Below, one piece after another: positions 48,395 through 60,866 of a stretch of 64,000 nt of DNA. A program made the translations under genes and the position numbers. The notes below the pieces were generated by a model. The model was given only the letters and a program-made list of their open reading frames with translations. It had not been told where the DNA came from and did no database searches. Source of the DNA: Salvelinus alpinus (taxonomy: Eukaryota > Chordata > Actinopteri > Salmoniformes > Salmonidae). The stretch's first letter is position 1. Each line of letters starts with the position of its first letter. The stretch covers positions 25,049,469 to 25,113,468 of the forward strand of contig NC_092092.1 of NCBI RefSeq assembly GCF_045679555.1. Reading direction: 5' to 3'.

Positions 48395-50700
48395 ATAGTA
48401 GGGCTGTGGCAGCCATAAAAATTGTCAGTCGGTGATTGTCAAGCAAATAACTGCTGGTCTCACGGTAATTGACCGTTAATTAATAAACACATTTTGCATC
48501 TCCTGGCTTCCACACAGCCTACAAGCCGCTGATGCAGACCTTTGGAACATCTACATAAATCTACAAAAATCAATTAGTTTAATATAGGCTACACCATCAC
48601 AATAAATCCATGATTTGTTTAAGGACAGGTCTATAGAAGCATGATATAAAGAAATGTTTTATTTCAGAAAAACAGAATGCCATACAGCTGTGGGCTACAC
48701 TAGTTTATTTAGCAGACAAGATTTGCTTAGAATTATGTGTCATTATTTTATAGTACGAAGAATACAACAGAAGATGGCTGAATAAAATAGAAAGGATATT
48801 TTCTCCAGTCAATTTGAGGGAGTGTGTCGAGCGGTTACCAAAAGAAAAAGGTCCTCCTATTATGCTTCATTTAGAGTTATGACACTTTAGTTCTGATTTT
48901 GAATACATTCTAAGGCTGCATAATATGATTAATGATTTGAAAAAAGTTGCATGAAAGACATGAGCTCTGCTTTGTTTTTTTTGAGCAGGCTGCACGCACT
49001 TCATCAGTCTCTCATTTACAATTTGACAAGTACTTGATCATGCCTCAAATTTCCCGGTGGCATCCCCTTTGTGCGGCCTAAAAAAAATGTCCATGCCTTT
49101 TGCAGCCAGTGTCCATTGTGCCCTTGGGCTGAAAATAACAATGATAATTTCCATCTTCTGGCTGCGTGCTCCAAAGTACCTCTCCCTCACATGGCTCTCT
49201 TAGATAGCTAATAAGAATTGAGCTAATGCCCATCATGTGCTCGGGTCGTTCTCACAGGCTACAAGTGTAGACAGGCACGTCGGGGACGCACCTGAATATT
49301 GAAGATGTTGGGGGGGGGTAAAAAAGAAAGAAGAAAAAAAGTCCACATTTACTTTGTCAGACAAGATGAATAGGCCTAACAAACCTAGGTCATTCTACTA
49401 TCCCCCATAGTACAAAAGTTGAACTATTCTATGCGAGAAATAAATATTCCAAGCAAAGTCTGGGACAGTTGTGAGATGCGATAGATCCCAAATTAAATAC
49501 AACCTTTTGCATCAAATTTTTTTTTTCAAGCAATGAGGCTGATGCAACAGATCAAAATGTTTAGCTTAAAATATTGATAAACTATTAGGCAATTTCTTCA
49601 CATTATAAGCGCAGCAATGTGCGCAAGGCAGTAGACTGACTATAAGCTTGTGTCACGTTCGTCGTAAAGATGAGACCAAGGTGCAGCGTGAGTAGAGTTC
49701 CACATATTTTTTATAAAGAGAAACTCACTAAACAAAACAACAAACAACCAAACGAAACATGAAGCTACAGGTGTGCACTCAGGCAACTCAAAGTAGACAA
49801 GATCCCACAAACACCAAAAGGGAAATGGCTAACTAAATATGATCCCCAATCAGAGACAACGATAAACAGCGGTCTCTGATTGGGAACCATATCAGGCCTA
49901 CATAGAATTACAAAAAACCCTAGACCTACAAAAACCCTAGACAATACAAAACCCCTAGACAATACAAAAACCCTAGACAATACAAAACTAGCGTACCCAC
50001 CCTGACCTAACCAAAATACACCCTGACCTAACCAAAATATAAAGAAAACAGAGATATCTCAGGTCATGGCGTGACAGCTTGAATGTTCCAAAATGCAATC
50101 AATTAGCAGGAAAACACCATTCTCAAAAGTGACCGCAAATGCAATTATGCATGTAATGCTTTTATTATAAAGGTGCATTTTTATGGTGAAAATGATATTC
50201 CCCAAACATGAAACGCACAATGCATGAAACGCACACAATGCGACTTGGCTACATTGGCTGCAGAACCTGGCTATAAAATGCAGTGGAGAAAGTGGGAGAG
50301 TTGAGCAAGACTACAAATTCAAAGACAGCCTACTTTTCTATACGCAAGGGGGAAAAAAATAAAAATAAATAGCTAAACTGTGGTTTTACCTTTAAACTCA
50401 ATGCTGCTATTGTTTTTATTTCGTAAAGCAGCTTGTGTTTCTTAAGCAAGGGTAGTTAACTAGAGAACGTTTTGCAACTAAACGTGGCCCCTTAACTAGA
50501 AGGCTGGTGACTGGTTAGCTACAGGAAAGCAAGAGTTGCCTGCGCGATGTGCCTTATCGCTTGCTCCCCCGCAGCTCACCAGCTGATGTAGACTGAACAG
50601 GTTCAGCGCATCCTTCCCACTGCTGTACAGAACTGCACTTCGCATCTGTACTGCTAATATTAAAATTCTGCTGATCACTGTAAAGCTCACAATCTTTCAA
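48395..50700. mobile_element. old dispersed repeat, probably a DNA transposon (tentative)
   Basis: The text GTAGGGCTGTGGCAGCCATA, GTCGGTGATTGTCAAGCAAA and CTCACGGTAATTGACCGTTA is familiar as a salmonid dispersed sequence, possibly hAT-like. No ends or transposase could be confirmed. It is split by the solo LTR at 49651-50076. Confidence 0.35.
49651..50076 (-). mobile_element. solo LTR with 5-bp target duplication (GCTTG), 426 bp
   Basis: The ends TGTCACG and CGTGACA are perfect complements. GCTTG flanks the element at 49646-49650 and 50077-50081. Inside are about four 18-bp units of the form ACAATACAAAAACCCTAG (49910-49990) and two of CCTGACCTAACCAAAATA (about 50000-50038). TG..CA ends and 5-bp duplication fit an LTR retrotransposon; no internal part is present. 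Minus orientation is inferred from resemblance to other salmonid LTRs. Confidence 0.82.
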
Positions 50701-51036
50701 ATTTTAAAAAATATATATGTTTGACTAATATTTTTGTCACTGGCTTGTCTGAATACCCATACTAACGTACTACATACTTAAATAGCATACTATGTGCTCC
50801 TCGTCGCATATTATTTAGCACGTACTGTTTAGTAAAAAGTACGCAGCAGCTCTTGACTTGCTGAGTAGATGGGCTGAGTGCAGGTGGATTATTCCAAATT
50901 CAACAGCCTGATAATAGCTAGTTTCCAATTCCATTAATTTCTCTAAACTATGAATAGAATAGGAATGGAGTTACAAGCCTACTCAGGCTGGTTATAGGCA
51001 GACTATTTCTAAGGCTTGATCCATAAATGAAATATA
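50701..51036. other. unassigned DNA
   Basis: AT-rich sequence with no recognised feature. Confidence 0.4.
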
Positions 51037-51262
51037 TATTTTTTTATGTAACTAGGCAAGTCAGTTAAGAACAAATTCTTATTCATGAAGGCCTACACCG
51101 GCCAAACCCGGACGACTCTGGGCCAATTGTGCACCGCCCTATGGGACTCCCAATCACGGCCGGGTTGTGATACAGCCTGGATTCGAACCAGGGTATCTGT
51201 AGTGACGCCTCTAGCACTGAGATGCAGTGCCTTAGACGGCTGCATCACTTGGGAGCCCCGAG
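51037..51262 (-). mobile_element. tRNA-Leu-like SINE, reverse orientation
   Basis: On the minus strand the head is GGGGCTCCCAAGTGATGCAG followed by the A box (CCGTCTAAGGC) and a B box (GGTTCGAATCCAGGC). The body has CCGTGATTGGGAGTCCC and GAGTCGTCCGGGTTTGG. It ends in a short piece of the repeat seen at 39978-40095 (AACTAGGCAAGTCAGTTAAG on the plus strand), so it is a composite. Confidence 0.88.
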
Positions 51263-52905
51263 ATAGCCTAGTTTACAAACTAAAACAATCCATGTTCAAA
51301 TAAAAAGATGAACATGGCATCAATAACGCAGCTACAGCCCGAGTCCCCGGTGCCGTCACATTCAGAAATAAAAAGAAATGGTTAAGTACTTAGTTTAAAA
51401 GCGCTGACGAAGGCCAAGAGAACAAGAAATACTTTTCAGTAAGAAAACAGAAATCCCCACCCCCTCCCCAAAAATACTTGTTTTCAAAGATGTAACCTAC
51501 GATGCAATACGTAGTCATTTTATTAAGGAGAACAAAAACTAGTTAGAAAAGAGTATGACATCCGGGCATTTAAAGTATAGTTGACTTTCTAAATATCGCA
51601 TGGTATTACACTTTCCTTTTCCGCATAATCAAATGGCCTATTTAGAACGAAAGTATGGGTATTCGGACATGGCCATTATTTTTGTTGACGAGAAATTACC
51701 ACGTGTAGTAAGCCACTGCACTAGAGTTACAGAGCCACAGGATAACCCTGTAGGTAGCTCAGAGGAGGGTCATAGGATTACAGCCTAGTGACCACAAGAG
51801 CTGGAATGTGGTTGCCTTTTTCCAAGGGTTAGCTAGCTAACTACAATCTCAGTTGACAGCGTCCATAACAGTTGCGTAAATACATTTATAAAAGATTCAT
51901 GGCATAAATATGTATGTTTCCCGTTATACAACAGACCTGTCGTAAACCTGCATGAGTGAACGAGCATTAAAACTCTGCCTGGAAAACTCAGTCACCTTAT
52001 GGTGACAATAATGCCCTTTATTTGCTGTATAATTTGGAACTATTGGCATTAGGCCACAGCATGCAAAAGAAGGATTGTTGTTCAATATTTAGTTTATCAA
52101 TAGATTGTGTTTATATGTCCTGCTTCTGTTTAGGCTCTAAGATTAAATAGGCAACGATGTCTCTCTCCTATCTCACAGCAATACTGTGACCTACCCATAC
52201 TATTAAATATTTTACATAAGCTACTGGTCTATTTACTGTATTGTCAGAATGTTTCAATCTTTAGCAGTCATTTATGCTGTACCTGGAAAAGAATTGTCAG
52301 TTTCTGAAAGAGAAAACAATGGCAAATTGTTGTGGACTTGTCAGCTGAACGTTTGAATTCAACAATGTTTGGCATGGACTTTTCCCCCCCAACCGAAATA
52401 TGATGGACTGAACGCGAATTGTGAAACATTGTAGGGCAGGCAAATAAAAAAATGTGCAATTACACAGGAAAATTATGTCTAATTATAAGATTCCTATGTG
52501 TAATTGTTTGTTCTCTTCTCAGTAAACGGCAAATTGTTGCATTCTTGTTAATACCTTTCCCTGTTTATTTTTATGGATGCTTTTCATAATTTCCCCCATT
52601 TGCACAAGATACTTACTTGCCAGCTTGCAATATTGCAACAACTCGCAGATGTGCGTACTCGTGGTCTAAAGTTTGCAGGGAGGTGAGCACATTCTCAAGT
52701 CGAGTTACATTTTTATAAATGCCAACTTGTGTTAAAAACTGGCGCAAGTTTTATAAATTAGGCAACTTGCAATTTCAGAAACATTTCATACTCATTCAAG
52801 TTCCAGCAGGTGAAGATAGCTAAGGCCCATAAAAATTAAGTTCAACACTTAAGTTCAAACAGGTAAAGTTCAAACACAAAATGTTCAAGTTGAACTGTTT
52901 CTTAC
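51263..52905. other. non-coding host DNA
   Basis: No gene was recognised. Frames at 51600-51788 and 52268-52459 carry no motif. Confidence 0.45.
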
Positions 52906-53044
52906 TTCAATGTTGAAAAGGGTTCGACGGTTATATAGCCTCGACAAGATGTCTCGAAGTTCAAAGGCATCTGCTTCCCTTTCAGGAGAAAGGTAGTTCC
53001 TGTAATTGTGCAAGACACAATATCCCTTGTCTGGGACTCCAGTA
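52906..53044 (-). other. candidate internal exon of an unrecognised gene
   Basis: On the minus strand a 139-base open segment is bounded by a pyrimidine-rich acceptor (TTCCCTCCTGTTGATCTTGG then ACAG) and by GTAAGA at the donor. It encodes about 46 residues including DKGYCVLHNYRNYLSPEREA and FELRDILSRLYNRRTLFNIE, with a balanced charge pattern unlike random translation. I do not recognise the family. It may be a relic or chance. Confidence 0.25.
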
Positions 53045-55851
53045 CTGTCCAAGATCAACAGGAGGGAATATAACCAAGATGAGTAACCTGTTATCAACCA
53101 CAAGAACTTGTGCACACACTAGCAAGGCCTATAGCAGGGGTATTCTCATCTTACCCTAGGACAGGGATCAGCAACTAGATTCAGCCCCGTGCAGGAACAT
53201 AATTACAAATCATTTGTAGATGGCAAATTGACCACAAGAAGCACAAGCAGATATGTTTGACTAAAACATAAATCAATAATACACAAGTAGGACACACAAA
53301 CAAGTGCACACAGAAAACCATTACTCAAATTGGTCTTATGGGCCATGAGTATCAGTCTACAGCCCTAAGAATCACTTTGAGGACAATGCAACTTCCACTG
53401 AACTCGTTGACTCACGGTCAAATCACTGGGGAATTTGTTTGGCAACTCAAGAAAATGTACACAATTTGACTGAAAGACGCCTGAAGTCAGCGGTTTTATG
53501 AAAAGCAGCCGTGGTCAATGCGTCTGAATCCTCCCTCCCTCCTTCTCCAGTGCTGCAGACTGTAGGGAGAGTATGACCTCAGAGAAGTGCAGAGCAGAAC
53601 TGGGCAGGTAGCCAGCAGGAGCCTCAGCCTTCACAACACAGACCAGCAGGGAGCAGGTCCCATGCAGCTATAAAGCAGCTAGACTCCGGGAGAGATGACA
53701 CACACTAATAGACACAATAGATTGGGATGGAACGATCACCGGGAGACCAAGAGAGGCTTTTGAGACAGAGTTGAGGGGTCTGGAGTGTGTGCCAACTGTC
53801 CACACAGCACACCAAATTGTAAGAGGAGAGCAGGGAAGGAAGAGATCGATAGAAGGTTAGGGTTGGTTAGTAGAGAATGATATAAAGAGAACGGGGGAGA
53901 GAAGTGTGAACATCAATGCAGTATCACTCTCCCTAAAGCTCAGCTAGAAAGCCTGCGAGGACAGGCACACAGCTCCTCTAGTTCAGCTTTGGTCTGTCTG
54001 TCCATGAGCTAGAACACCCACACTGCACCACTTTCAGTTTCCCATTCTTCTGCATCTCCTCTCCAGGTGTCATGGGGTGAGGTTGTCTGCTAAATGCCAA
54101 ACACTGACCTTAGAATCCAGTACAGCTGAGTAGAGAGGGGTTACCAAGAGACCCAGACACCATCAATCACACAGCTTCAAATAAAGCAGTGCAACCCAAC
54201 ACCAAACCAAGCTCATTTGTCAACATGTCTCAATACTTTTGTTTAGAATAACAGTTGCTACTAGAAGGGAGGCATACATGCATACTTACTGAACTTGTAT
54301 TGAGAAAATACGTGGTCAATTGGGGGCTATGTTATGGCTGATACTGTTTATAGCTGATAATTGCCCTAAATACTTACAGTACATGATGACTCAAATACAA
54401 CACAATACCAGTTCCTGTAATTATCCATCAGGGCTAATCGAAATCACTCAGCTGATGTGATACCCATCCACCAAGGAACAAGAGGGGTGCCAAGTTGCCT
54501 CAGGGCATATATAATGAACTGGAAGAACATACCATTTGGCTGTGGAAGAGGAGAGACACTCAGGGAAAACATTTAATAATAAACAAAAGCATCAACTCAG
54601 AACAACTCCAGGCTAGTTTGTTTAGCTTTTTGTACATTTCTAATCATGTTAAAATGGCATGAGATGATGATGCTCATTGTTTCCCCATGTAGAGTAATTG
54701 TTATGTAACCTGTCATACTATTGGATCAGTGATGCACTATTACCACATCTTTCATTTTCAGATTAAGCCAAGCATATAGCCAAGTCCTACAGAACATTCT
54801 ATCTACAATATTAACAAACTACTGATTTGGAGCGTCAATGTGTTGTTTTTCTCTCAAAATAAACTACTTCATAACCTCAAATAAACATTTAAGCCTCTTT
54901 ATATCCTCTTATGCTCAATTAAAGTTCATATAATAAAAGGAGGAATCAAGTAGCTCACATTACTTTGATCTTCTCACAGATCTGTCCACCCAAGACTTCA
55001 AAACAGCTTGTAAACAACATGCCTGTGTGTGAACGGCCGGGCGCGGGACAGCAGAGCTGAGTAATGTTGCACCTGGGCCTACTAGTCACATATTTCCCGC
55101 TTCAATTAATGCAGCCAGCACACGCTACTGTACTATAGCAGTAACAAAGGGCCTACGCAATACATACATTAATCCCATAGGTCATTGATTTAAAGTGGCA
55201 GGCAACAACTTTCAGACAAGCAGCTCACCCAAGGTGAGGTTCAATTGTTGTAATGATGGGGGTCTTATCAAAACTAACCGAGATGATAAGATATTTTGAA
55301 CATACTCTGCGGTGGGTAGAGTTACAGACATTGATAAAGAGAAAAGGGGAATCCTAGCCTGTATGGTTGGTTCATAGTTAACGCACAATGGACTACGATC
55401 TCCCATAAGGAACCAGCCAGTCAAACCGAACAAGCTGCAAGGCGCTGGGATTTCCCGCAAACATATTTGACATTCAAATGAAATGAAAAAGGAAAAAGTA
55501 TAATCTACCAACTTTGTCCTCCGATTCAACAGTAAAGCTATTTGAAAGCAAAATGAAAGATGTTATGAAACTGTAATAAAGAAACAGAAAAATACGTCTT
55601 CACGCTGTTCAGCAGTTCAAACCATACAAATAGATCCACAATTATAATGTTACTTTCATTTCCTGACAGGGAGGTTAACAAAATTCCAATTAGATAAGAG
55701 AAAGTTGAATTTCACAATTGAGCACTGAACAGAGCAGGATTACATGTCACGTTAGTAAGAGGACACAACCGCTGTTATTAAAGGACAATGGATCTCATCC
55801 TTTCACAGAATCAAATATCGTTAAAATAGTTTTTAAATCTGAGTACTTCAC
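53045..55851. other. non-coding host DNA
   Basis: About 2.8 kb holds no recognised gene or repeat. A G/C-rich patch (GGCCGGGCGCGGGACAG) lies at about 55034-55050. Confidence 0.45.
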
Positions 55852-56000
55852 CTCCAAAGTGTTATGAATTTTCCACCAGCCCAGCAATAAGATAAGTTAT
55901 CGGTGCGCTGTCCTCATGTACGTCCGTCAAGTTTGTAGTGCAGTGGCGCACAAAACAGTCCTTCCCATTCCTTTCTCTGAGAACCACCTCTCCCACCTCC
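55852..56000 (-). other. candidate first non-coding exon of cdc42ep4 (inference)
   Basis: On the minus strand a TATA-like element at 56028-56038 is followed about 30 bases later by GC-rich sequence (AACCGCGGCAGGAGG). A donor-like GGAG/GTGAAG occurs at 55852/55851. Cdc42ep4 genes usually have a separate non-coding first exon, and its start codon lies about 25 kb downstream of here. Nothing in the sequence ties them together directly. Confidence 0.2.
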
Positions 56001-56027
56001 TGCCGCGGTTTATTAAAGGGCCAGTAA

Positions 56028-56046
56028 CCATATATAGGCTGAGTCA
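56028..56046 (-). promoter_or_regulatory. candidate promoter: AP-1-like site and TATA/CArG-like box
   Basis: Plus-strand CCATATATAGG at 56028-56038 resembles a TATA box or a near-CArG box (one A/T base too many). TGAGTCA at 56040-56046 is an exact AP-1-type heptamer. Adjacent placement is typical of inducible cytoskeletal promoters, but short motifs arise often by chance. Confidence 0.25.
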
Positions 56047-56171
56047 AAAAGGAATATAGCTGTGTACACATTTTGACTAATTACATCTTACTTGATTAAT
56101 CAAGTTGGCTTCTTTTTCTTTTGTGAAGTTTCACATTCAGTTTCTACAAGTCATCATCTTCATAATCACAA

Positions 56172-56175
56172 TCAC

Positions 56176-56240
<65 letters not shown>

Positions 56241-56252
56241 CCATCACCATCA
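56172..56252. repeat. (ATC)n trinucleotide microsatellite
   Basis: More than 20 CAT/ATC units, with CACC interruptions at both sides. It yields false frames of poly-histidine on one strand and poly-methionine on the other. It borders the MITE at 56266. Confidence 0.97.
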
Positions 56253-56265
56253 TAATGATCATATG

Positions 56266-56594
56266 AAAAGTGCAATATGCAGAAATCGATCTGCTATTTC
56301 CTGGTTGCAAAAATTCTAAAAGTTCACCTAATTTCAGTTTATGTGACAAAACAAGAAGTCATTGTGTAGAGATTGTATCACTTAACCACTGTGAAATATA
56401 TTTTCCATAACTAAAAATATTGTCTTTTCAGCTGTTTGAAGCTGGTGTACAAAATACAAAAATTATACTTAAGTACGGGAAGCATAGAAATAGTGCACAT
56501 AGAACAGATCTACCACTTCTTAGACTTGCTTTCAATGAGAATGACAGATATATAACTCGGTTTGCCTAAAAAAAGGTGCATATTGCAGCTTTAA
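56266..56594 (+). mobile_element. MITE with TTAAAG-type ends, copy 2
   Basis: The sequence AGTGCAATATGCAGAAATCG through ATTGCAGCTTTAA matches the element at 38114-38482 in reverse. Shared blocks include ATTTCCTGGTTGCAAAAATT, TTTCAGCTGTTTGAAGCTGG and CTTAGACTTGCTTTCAATGA. The left end has lost its TTAAAG. Confidence 0.82.
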
Positions 56595-57304
56595 CACATG
56601 CACAAAATAGTAACTTAGAGAAAGCAAGCGACAACAACAGTTTGTAATTTTTTAAATATTTTTTTTATTTCGGCAATAATGTATTTTTGTCATCATCAGA
56701 TTCAGATCAGGTCACCTCAATGTCATGCCCAGAGCCAGTAAAGCATTAGAGTGCCTTCAAATTATTTTATTTTTCTCATCATAGTATCATAAAGAATATA
56801 TTTCATCACACAGAATACATACTCAGTATATTACAATAAATCCTGGTAGATACTATAGGTTTCACATTTGGAATGCACACTGTCATTGTGAAGGTCCCAC
56901 AGTCATCTCCACCACTGTGTCTAGTAGCTGGTTTTCCAGTGTCACGGTATGAGATCATGATAACATAAAGATATTCTGAGAGAATATTGATCATCTCTGG
57001 AAGGCTTGATATCACCAAAGCTATTTCTGTTGTATTGTTCCATAACCTTCTGTCAAATCAATCAGCATCATTTGTTTAAATCAATCGTACGTGAATGATA
57101 AAAAAACAATAAACATTTGTTGGACATAAGAGGAAAACACTAAAGCAAAAACAAAATGTGGCACTATTGGTTTAATTAATTTTTATATTGAAATAATTAC
57201 TCTTTCATGTTGGACACAGCAAAACATATATCTTCTTAATAAGCCTCACCCATAGTGATGGAATGTTTTAGCTGTTCTCTATCAATTTTTTTAATAGAAA
57301 TTGT
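56595..57304. other. unassigned AT-rich DNA
   Basis: No gene or known repeat was recognised. Confidence 0.45.
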
Positions 57305-57545
57305 ACGAGCCCTGGATGCTGATTGGCTGAAAGCCGTGGTATATGAGACAATATAACATGGGCATGATGCAAATCTACTTGTTTACTGTTCTAATTATGT
57401 TGGTAACCAGTTCATAATAGCTATAAGGCACCTCGGGGGTTAGTGGTGTATTGCCAATATATCACGGCTAAGTGCTGTATCCAGGCACAATAACAGCCCT
57501 TAGCCGTGGTATATTGACCATATACCACACCCCCTCATGCCTTAT
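57305..57545. mobile_element. MITE-like repeat (GCCGTGGTATAT)
   Basis: Repeated GCCGTGGTATAT and ACCATATACCAC motifs, with GCTGATTGGCTGAAAGCCGT at the left and ATAAGGCACCTCGGGGGTTA in the centre, match a dispersed salmonid element. GGTATATGAGAC and GACCATATACCAC are partly complementary. Non-coding. Confidence 0.7.
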
Positions 57546-59399
57546 TGATTAAATATCCCATCGCTATGTGATTGGTCCCTCGCCCAGCCGATAACATCAT
57601 CAGAGGTCATTAGATATCATAATAGGCCAATTAGGGGTCCAGGATTTTATGGCTGGCTCTTGAAGTCGGGGTCCGTCAGAACTTCAATGGGACGGTGCCT
57701 AAATACAATGCTTTGATAGTGGTACCACTATCCCTCTACCCAGGGGGCCCAGGGATTTATGATTACTTCCTTGTGTGCCCCCTTGTGTGTTATCTAATCA
57801 AACACGGACTGTGTGTGTGTGTGCGTGCGTGCGTAGGGGGTACAGGGACTTTAATGACCCAGAGGGAGGGGACCTCTAATTTCTTAAGTAGAACACATCT
57901 CACCCAGATTGTTCCACATGTGGTAAATTACCCCAAAAGGGTCCGGAAAAGCAATAACCTGGCTAATTCATTTATAATGGGCAGATTTAGCCAAAATAGG
58001 AAACACTTGTGGGCAGCTGTTTCACAGGACACATGCAACTACAGCATGTGGTGACAAATACATACAATTCAGAGAAAAGCAGCAAAATAGTAAATATATT
58101 TCAATTTGTGTGATTTGTAAAAGCAACTTTTTCGCTTTTATGCGGAGTCTCTTAGTTCCCACAGTAGTTCTGTCAGAAGCCACAGCCTACAACCTGGTCC
58201 ATGTGTCCCAACTCCCCCAGCCAGGCATTAGGAGAAGGAGAGCCCTATTCAATCATGGAGGATCGCTTTATGAAAAGTCACCAAGCCACAGATGGAAATG
58301 AGTGGAGTAGTCCCAAAATGATTAAACAGGCCCTGATTTTCATCTTTCAAAGGCCTTTGAACTTTGCTTCTGTCAGTATATTTTAATGTCCTTTCCAGGC
58401 TGTATGTCTGTCTCTGAGGCTCAGAGAGGCTCTGTGAAGCTTTTCAGTACCTCTGAGGAGTCCCCTAACCCCAGTTAATGGGTATAGCCTCCTGCCTCTA
58501 TCCCCCGTCAAGAGATATGTTTTCAACAAAAGGATTAACCAAGGGTGTAGGCCAGTCCATTCCAATCCCTGTACTCTATCTTCTCTATCCTCTGTCCTAA
58601 CCAATCATATCCCTGGCTTGGACATTTTAGTAGGTTAGTGCTGGATCAGGTTGACTGGGATCACATTAGCTTCAACACCATCTGACACACATCCTCTACA
58701 AACAACATTATGGCACAGTCTGAGTCTGCCTGTGTCTATGACTCGGACCAGGGATGCGGTTTGGACAGTCTGCTTAAAATAGTGATGAGCTGATGAATGA
58801 TTTACTGTCATTGATGTTTTTCAACTCCCTCCTCTCATTGAGATCATTGAGTTATGTAATTTCCCCTCATTACTCTCTCGCGCTCTCTCTCTCTCTCTCG
58901 TTTCACTGTAGCCTCTGTGTTACTCTGTTTGGCTTGGCTAGCTGGTTACAGTGGGATAGGGGTGAGAAAAGAGGGAGGGAGAGAGAGCAGGATAAAACAA
59001 GAGAAAGTGAAAGTATTTCTTTGAGTACTAAGGTTTGCTGACAGACCATACCAAGGCAGGCCATAAATAAGGTACAGGGAGGCTCTTTGTTCCTTCACCT
59101 TGATAAAGCGGTCCGAGTGGGTGGACTGGGCAAGGTCAGGAGGGGACAGCTGTAGCCACGAAAAATCATTTCACAGGCCTATTGATATGATTTATCACTA
59201 CCCATTAACCATACACACAGACACCACCTACACACTGATGAAAGTCAAGTGGGTCACACAAACATTGACTTCATCCTCCTCAGTGTTCCTCTGAAGTATT
59301 GGATATCCATATGTGAAAGACTTGTGGGCCTTTATAGGGAAACAATCTTAGATAATAATTGTTGCATATGAGCTATTATTAGTTATAATTTCATGTGAT
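57546..59399. other. non-coding host DNA with a CT microsatellite
   Basis: No gene was recognised. A (CT)n run lies at about 58874-58899, and a short GT/GCGT run at about 57810-57832. Confidence 0.5.
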
Positions 59400-59578
59400 G
59401 TTCCTACTCAACACATTCACTGTTTACTGAAAACATTTCCTCAGCGTATGTTACCATGGTTACAGTCATACAATTTAATTTCACTCGGCATTCACATCAA
59501 CACCATTCCTCCATACCCTTTACAGTATCCGTACCATTATTGAACAATTATTTATTTTGAGAAAAAACAGTGATCATA

Positions 59579-60796
59579 CACTACATGACCAAAAGTATAT
59601 GGACACCTCCTCATCGAACATCTCATTCCAAAATCATGGGCATTAATATGGAGTTGGTCACCCCCTTGCTATAACAGCCTCCCCTCCTCTGGGAAGGCTT
59701 TCCACTAGATTTTGGAACATTGCTGCGGGGGCTTCCATTCAGCCACAAGAGCATTAATGAGGTCGGACACTGATGTTGGGCGATTAGGTCTGGCTCGCAG
59801 TCAGCATTCCAATTCATCCCAAAGGTGTTTGATGGGGTTGAGGTCAGGGCTCTGTGCTGGCCAGTCAAGTTCTTCCACACCAATCTCAACAAACCATTTC
59901 TGTATGGATCTCGCTTTGTGCACGGGCGCATTGTCATGCTGAAACAGGAAAGGGCCTTCCCCAAACTGTTGTCACAAAGTTGGAAGCACAGAATCGTCTA
60001 GAATGTCATTGTATGCTGTAGCTTTAAGATTTTCCTTCACTGGACGGGGGCCTAACCCGAACCATGAAAAACAGCCCCAGACCATTATTCCTCCTCCACC
60101 AAACTTTACAGTTGGCACTATGCATTGGGGAAGGTAGCGTTCTCCTGGCAGGCACCAAACCCAGATTAGTCCGTCAGACTGCCAGATGGTGAAGCGTGAT
60201 TCATCCGACCAGAGAACGCGTTTTCACTGCCCCAGAGTCCAATGGCGGCTAGCTTTACACCACTCAAGTCAATGCTTGGCATTGCGTATGGTGATCCTAG
60301 GCTTGTGTGCGGCTGCTCAGCCATGGAAATCCATTTCATGAAGCTCCCGACGAACAGTTATTGTGCTGACGTTGCTTCCAGAGGCAGTTTGGAACTCGGA
60401 TGTGAGTGTTGCAACCGAGAATAGACGATTTTTACGCGCTACGCACGTCATCACTCAGTGGCCCCATTCTGTGAGCTTGTATTGCCTACCACTTCACGGC
60501 TGAGCTGTTGTTGCTCCTAGATGTTTCCATTTCACAATAACAGCACTTACAGTTGACCGGGGCAGCTCTAGCAGGGCAGACAATTTAGGAACTGACTTGT
60601 TGGAAAGGTGGCATCCTATGACGGTGCCACTTTGAACGTCACTGAGCTCTTCAGTAAGGCAATTCTACTCCCAATCTTTGTCTATGGAGATTGCATGGCC
60701 GTGTGCTCGATTTTATAAACTTGTCAGCAACAGGTGTGGCTGATATAGCTGAATCCACTCATTTGAAGAGGTCCACATACTTTTGTATATATAGTG
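59579..60796 (-). mobile_element. Tc1-like transposon (type E), full length, inactive
   Basis: The left end CACTACATGACCAAAAGTAT and the right end (TACTTTTGTATATATAGTG at 60779-60796) form the inverted repeats. TA flanks at 59577-59578 and 60797-60798. The unoccupied site is preserved in the duplicated copy at 62005-62026, which reads straight through as GTGATCATATATCCATTC. On the minus strand a broken transposase shows the linker and catalytic blocks in scattered frames (QHDNAPVHKA-like text near 59930, and DLNPIKHLW-like text near 59830). No open frame remains. Confidence 0.95.
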
Positions 60797-60866
60797 TATA
60801 TCCATTCAGATTCTGTATAATGCGTACAGTGAAATCACCCGACAGAGAAAGAAGCAGATGAGAACT

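Noticed and set aside
52906-53044. Assigning the exon-like peptide to the caspase fold because of GYCVLHN
   Set aside because: The resemblance is only a few residues and the usual R-G-T-D landmarks are absent, so no function was named.
56092-56349. Poly-histidine and poly-methionine open frames
   Set aside because: Both are translations of the (ATC)n microsatellite with no flanking conserved sequence.
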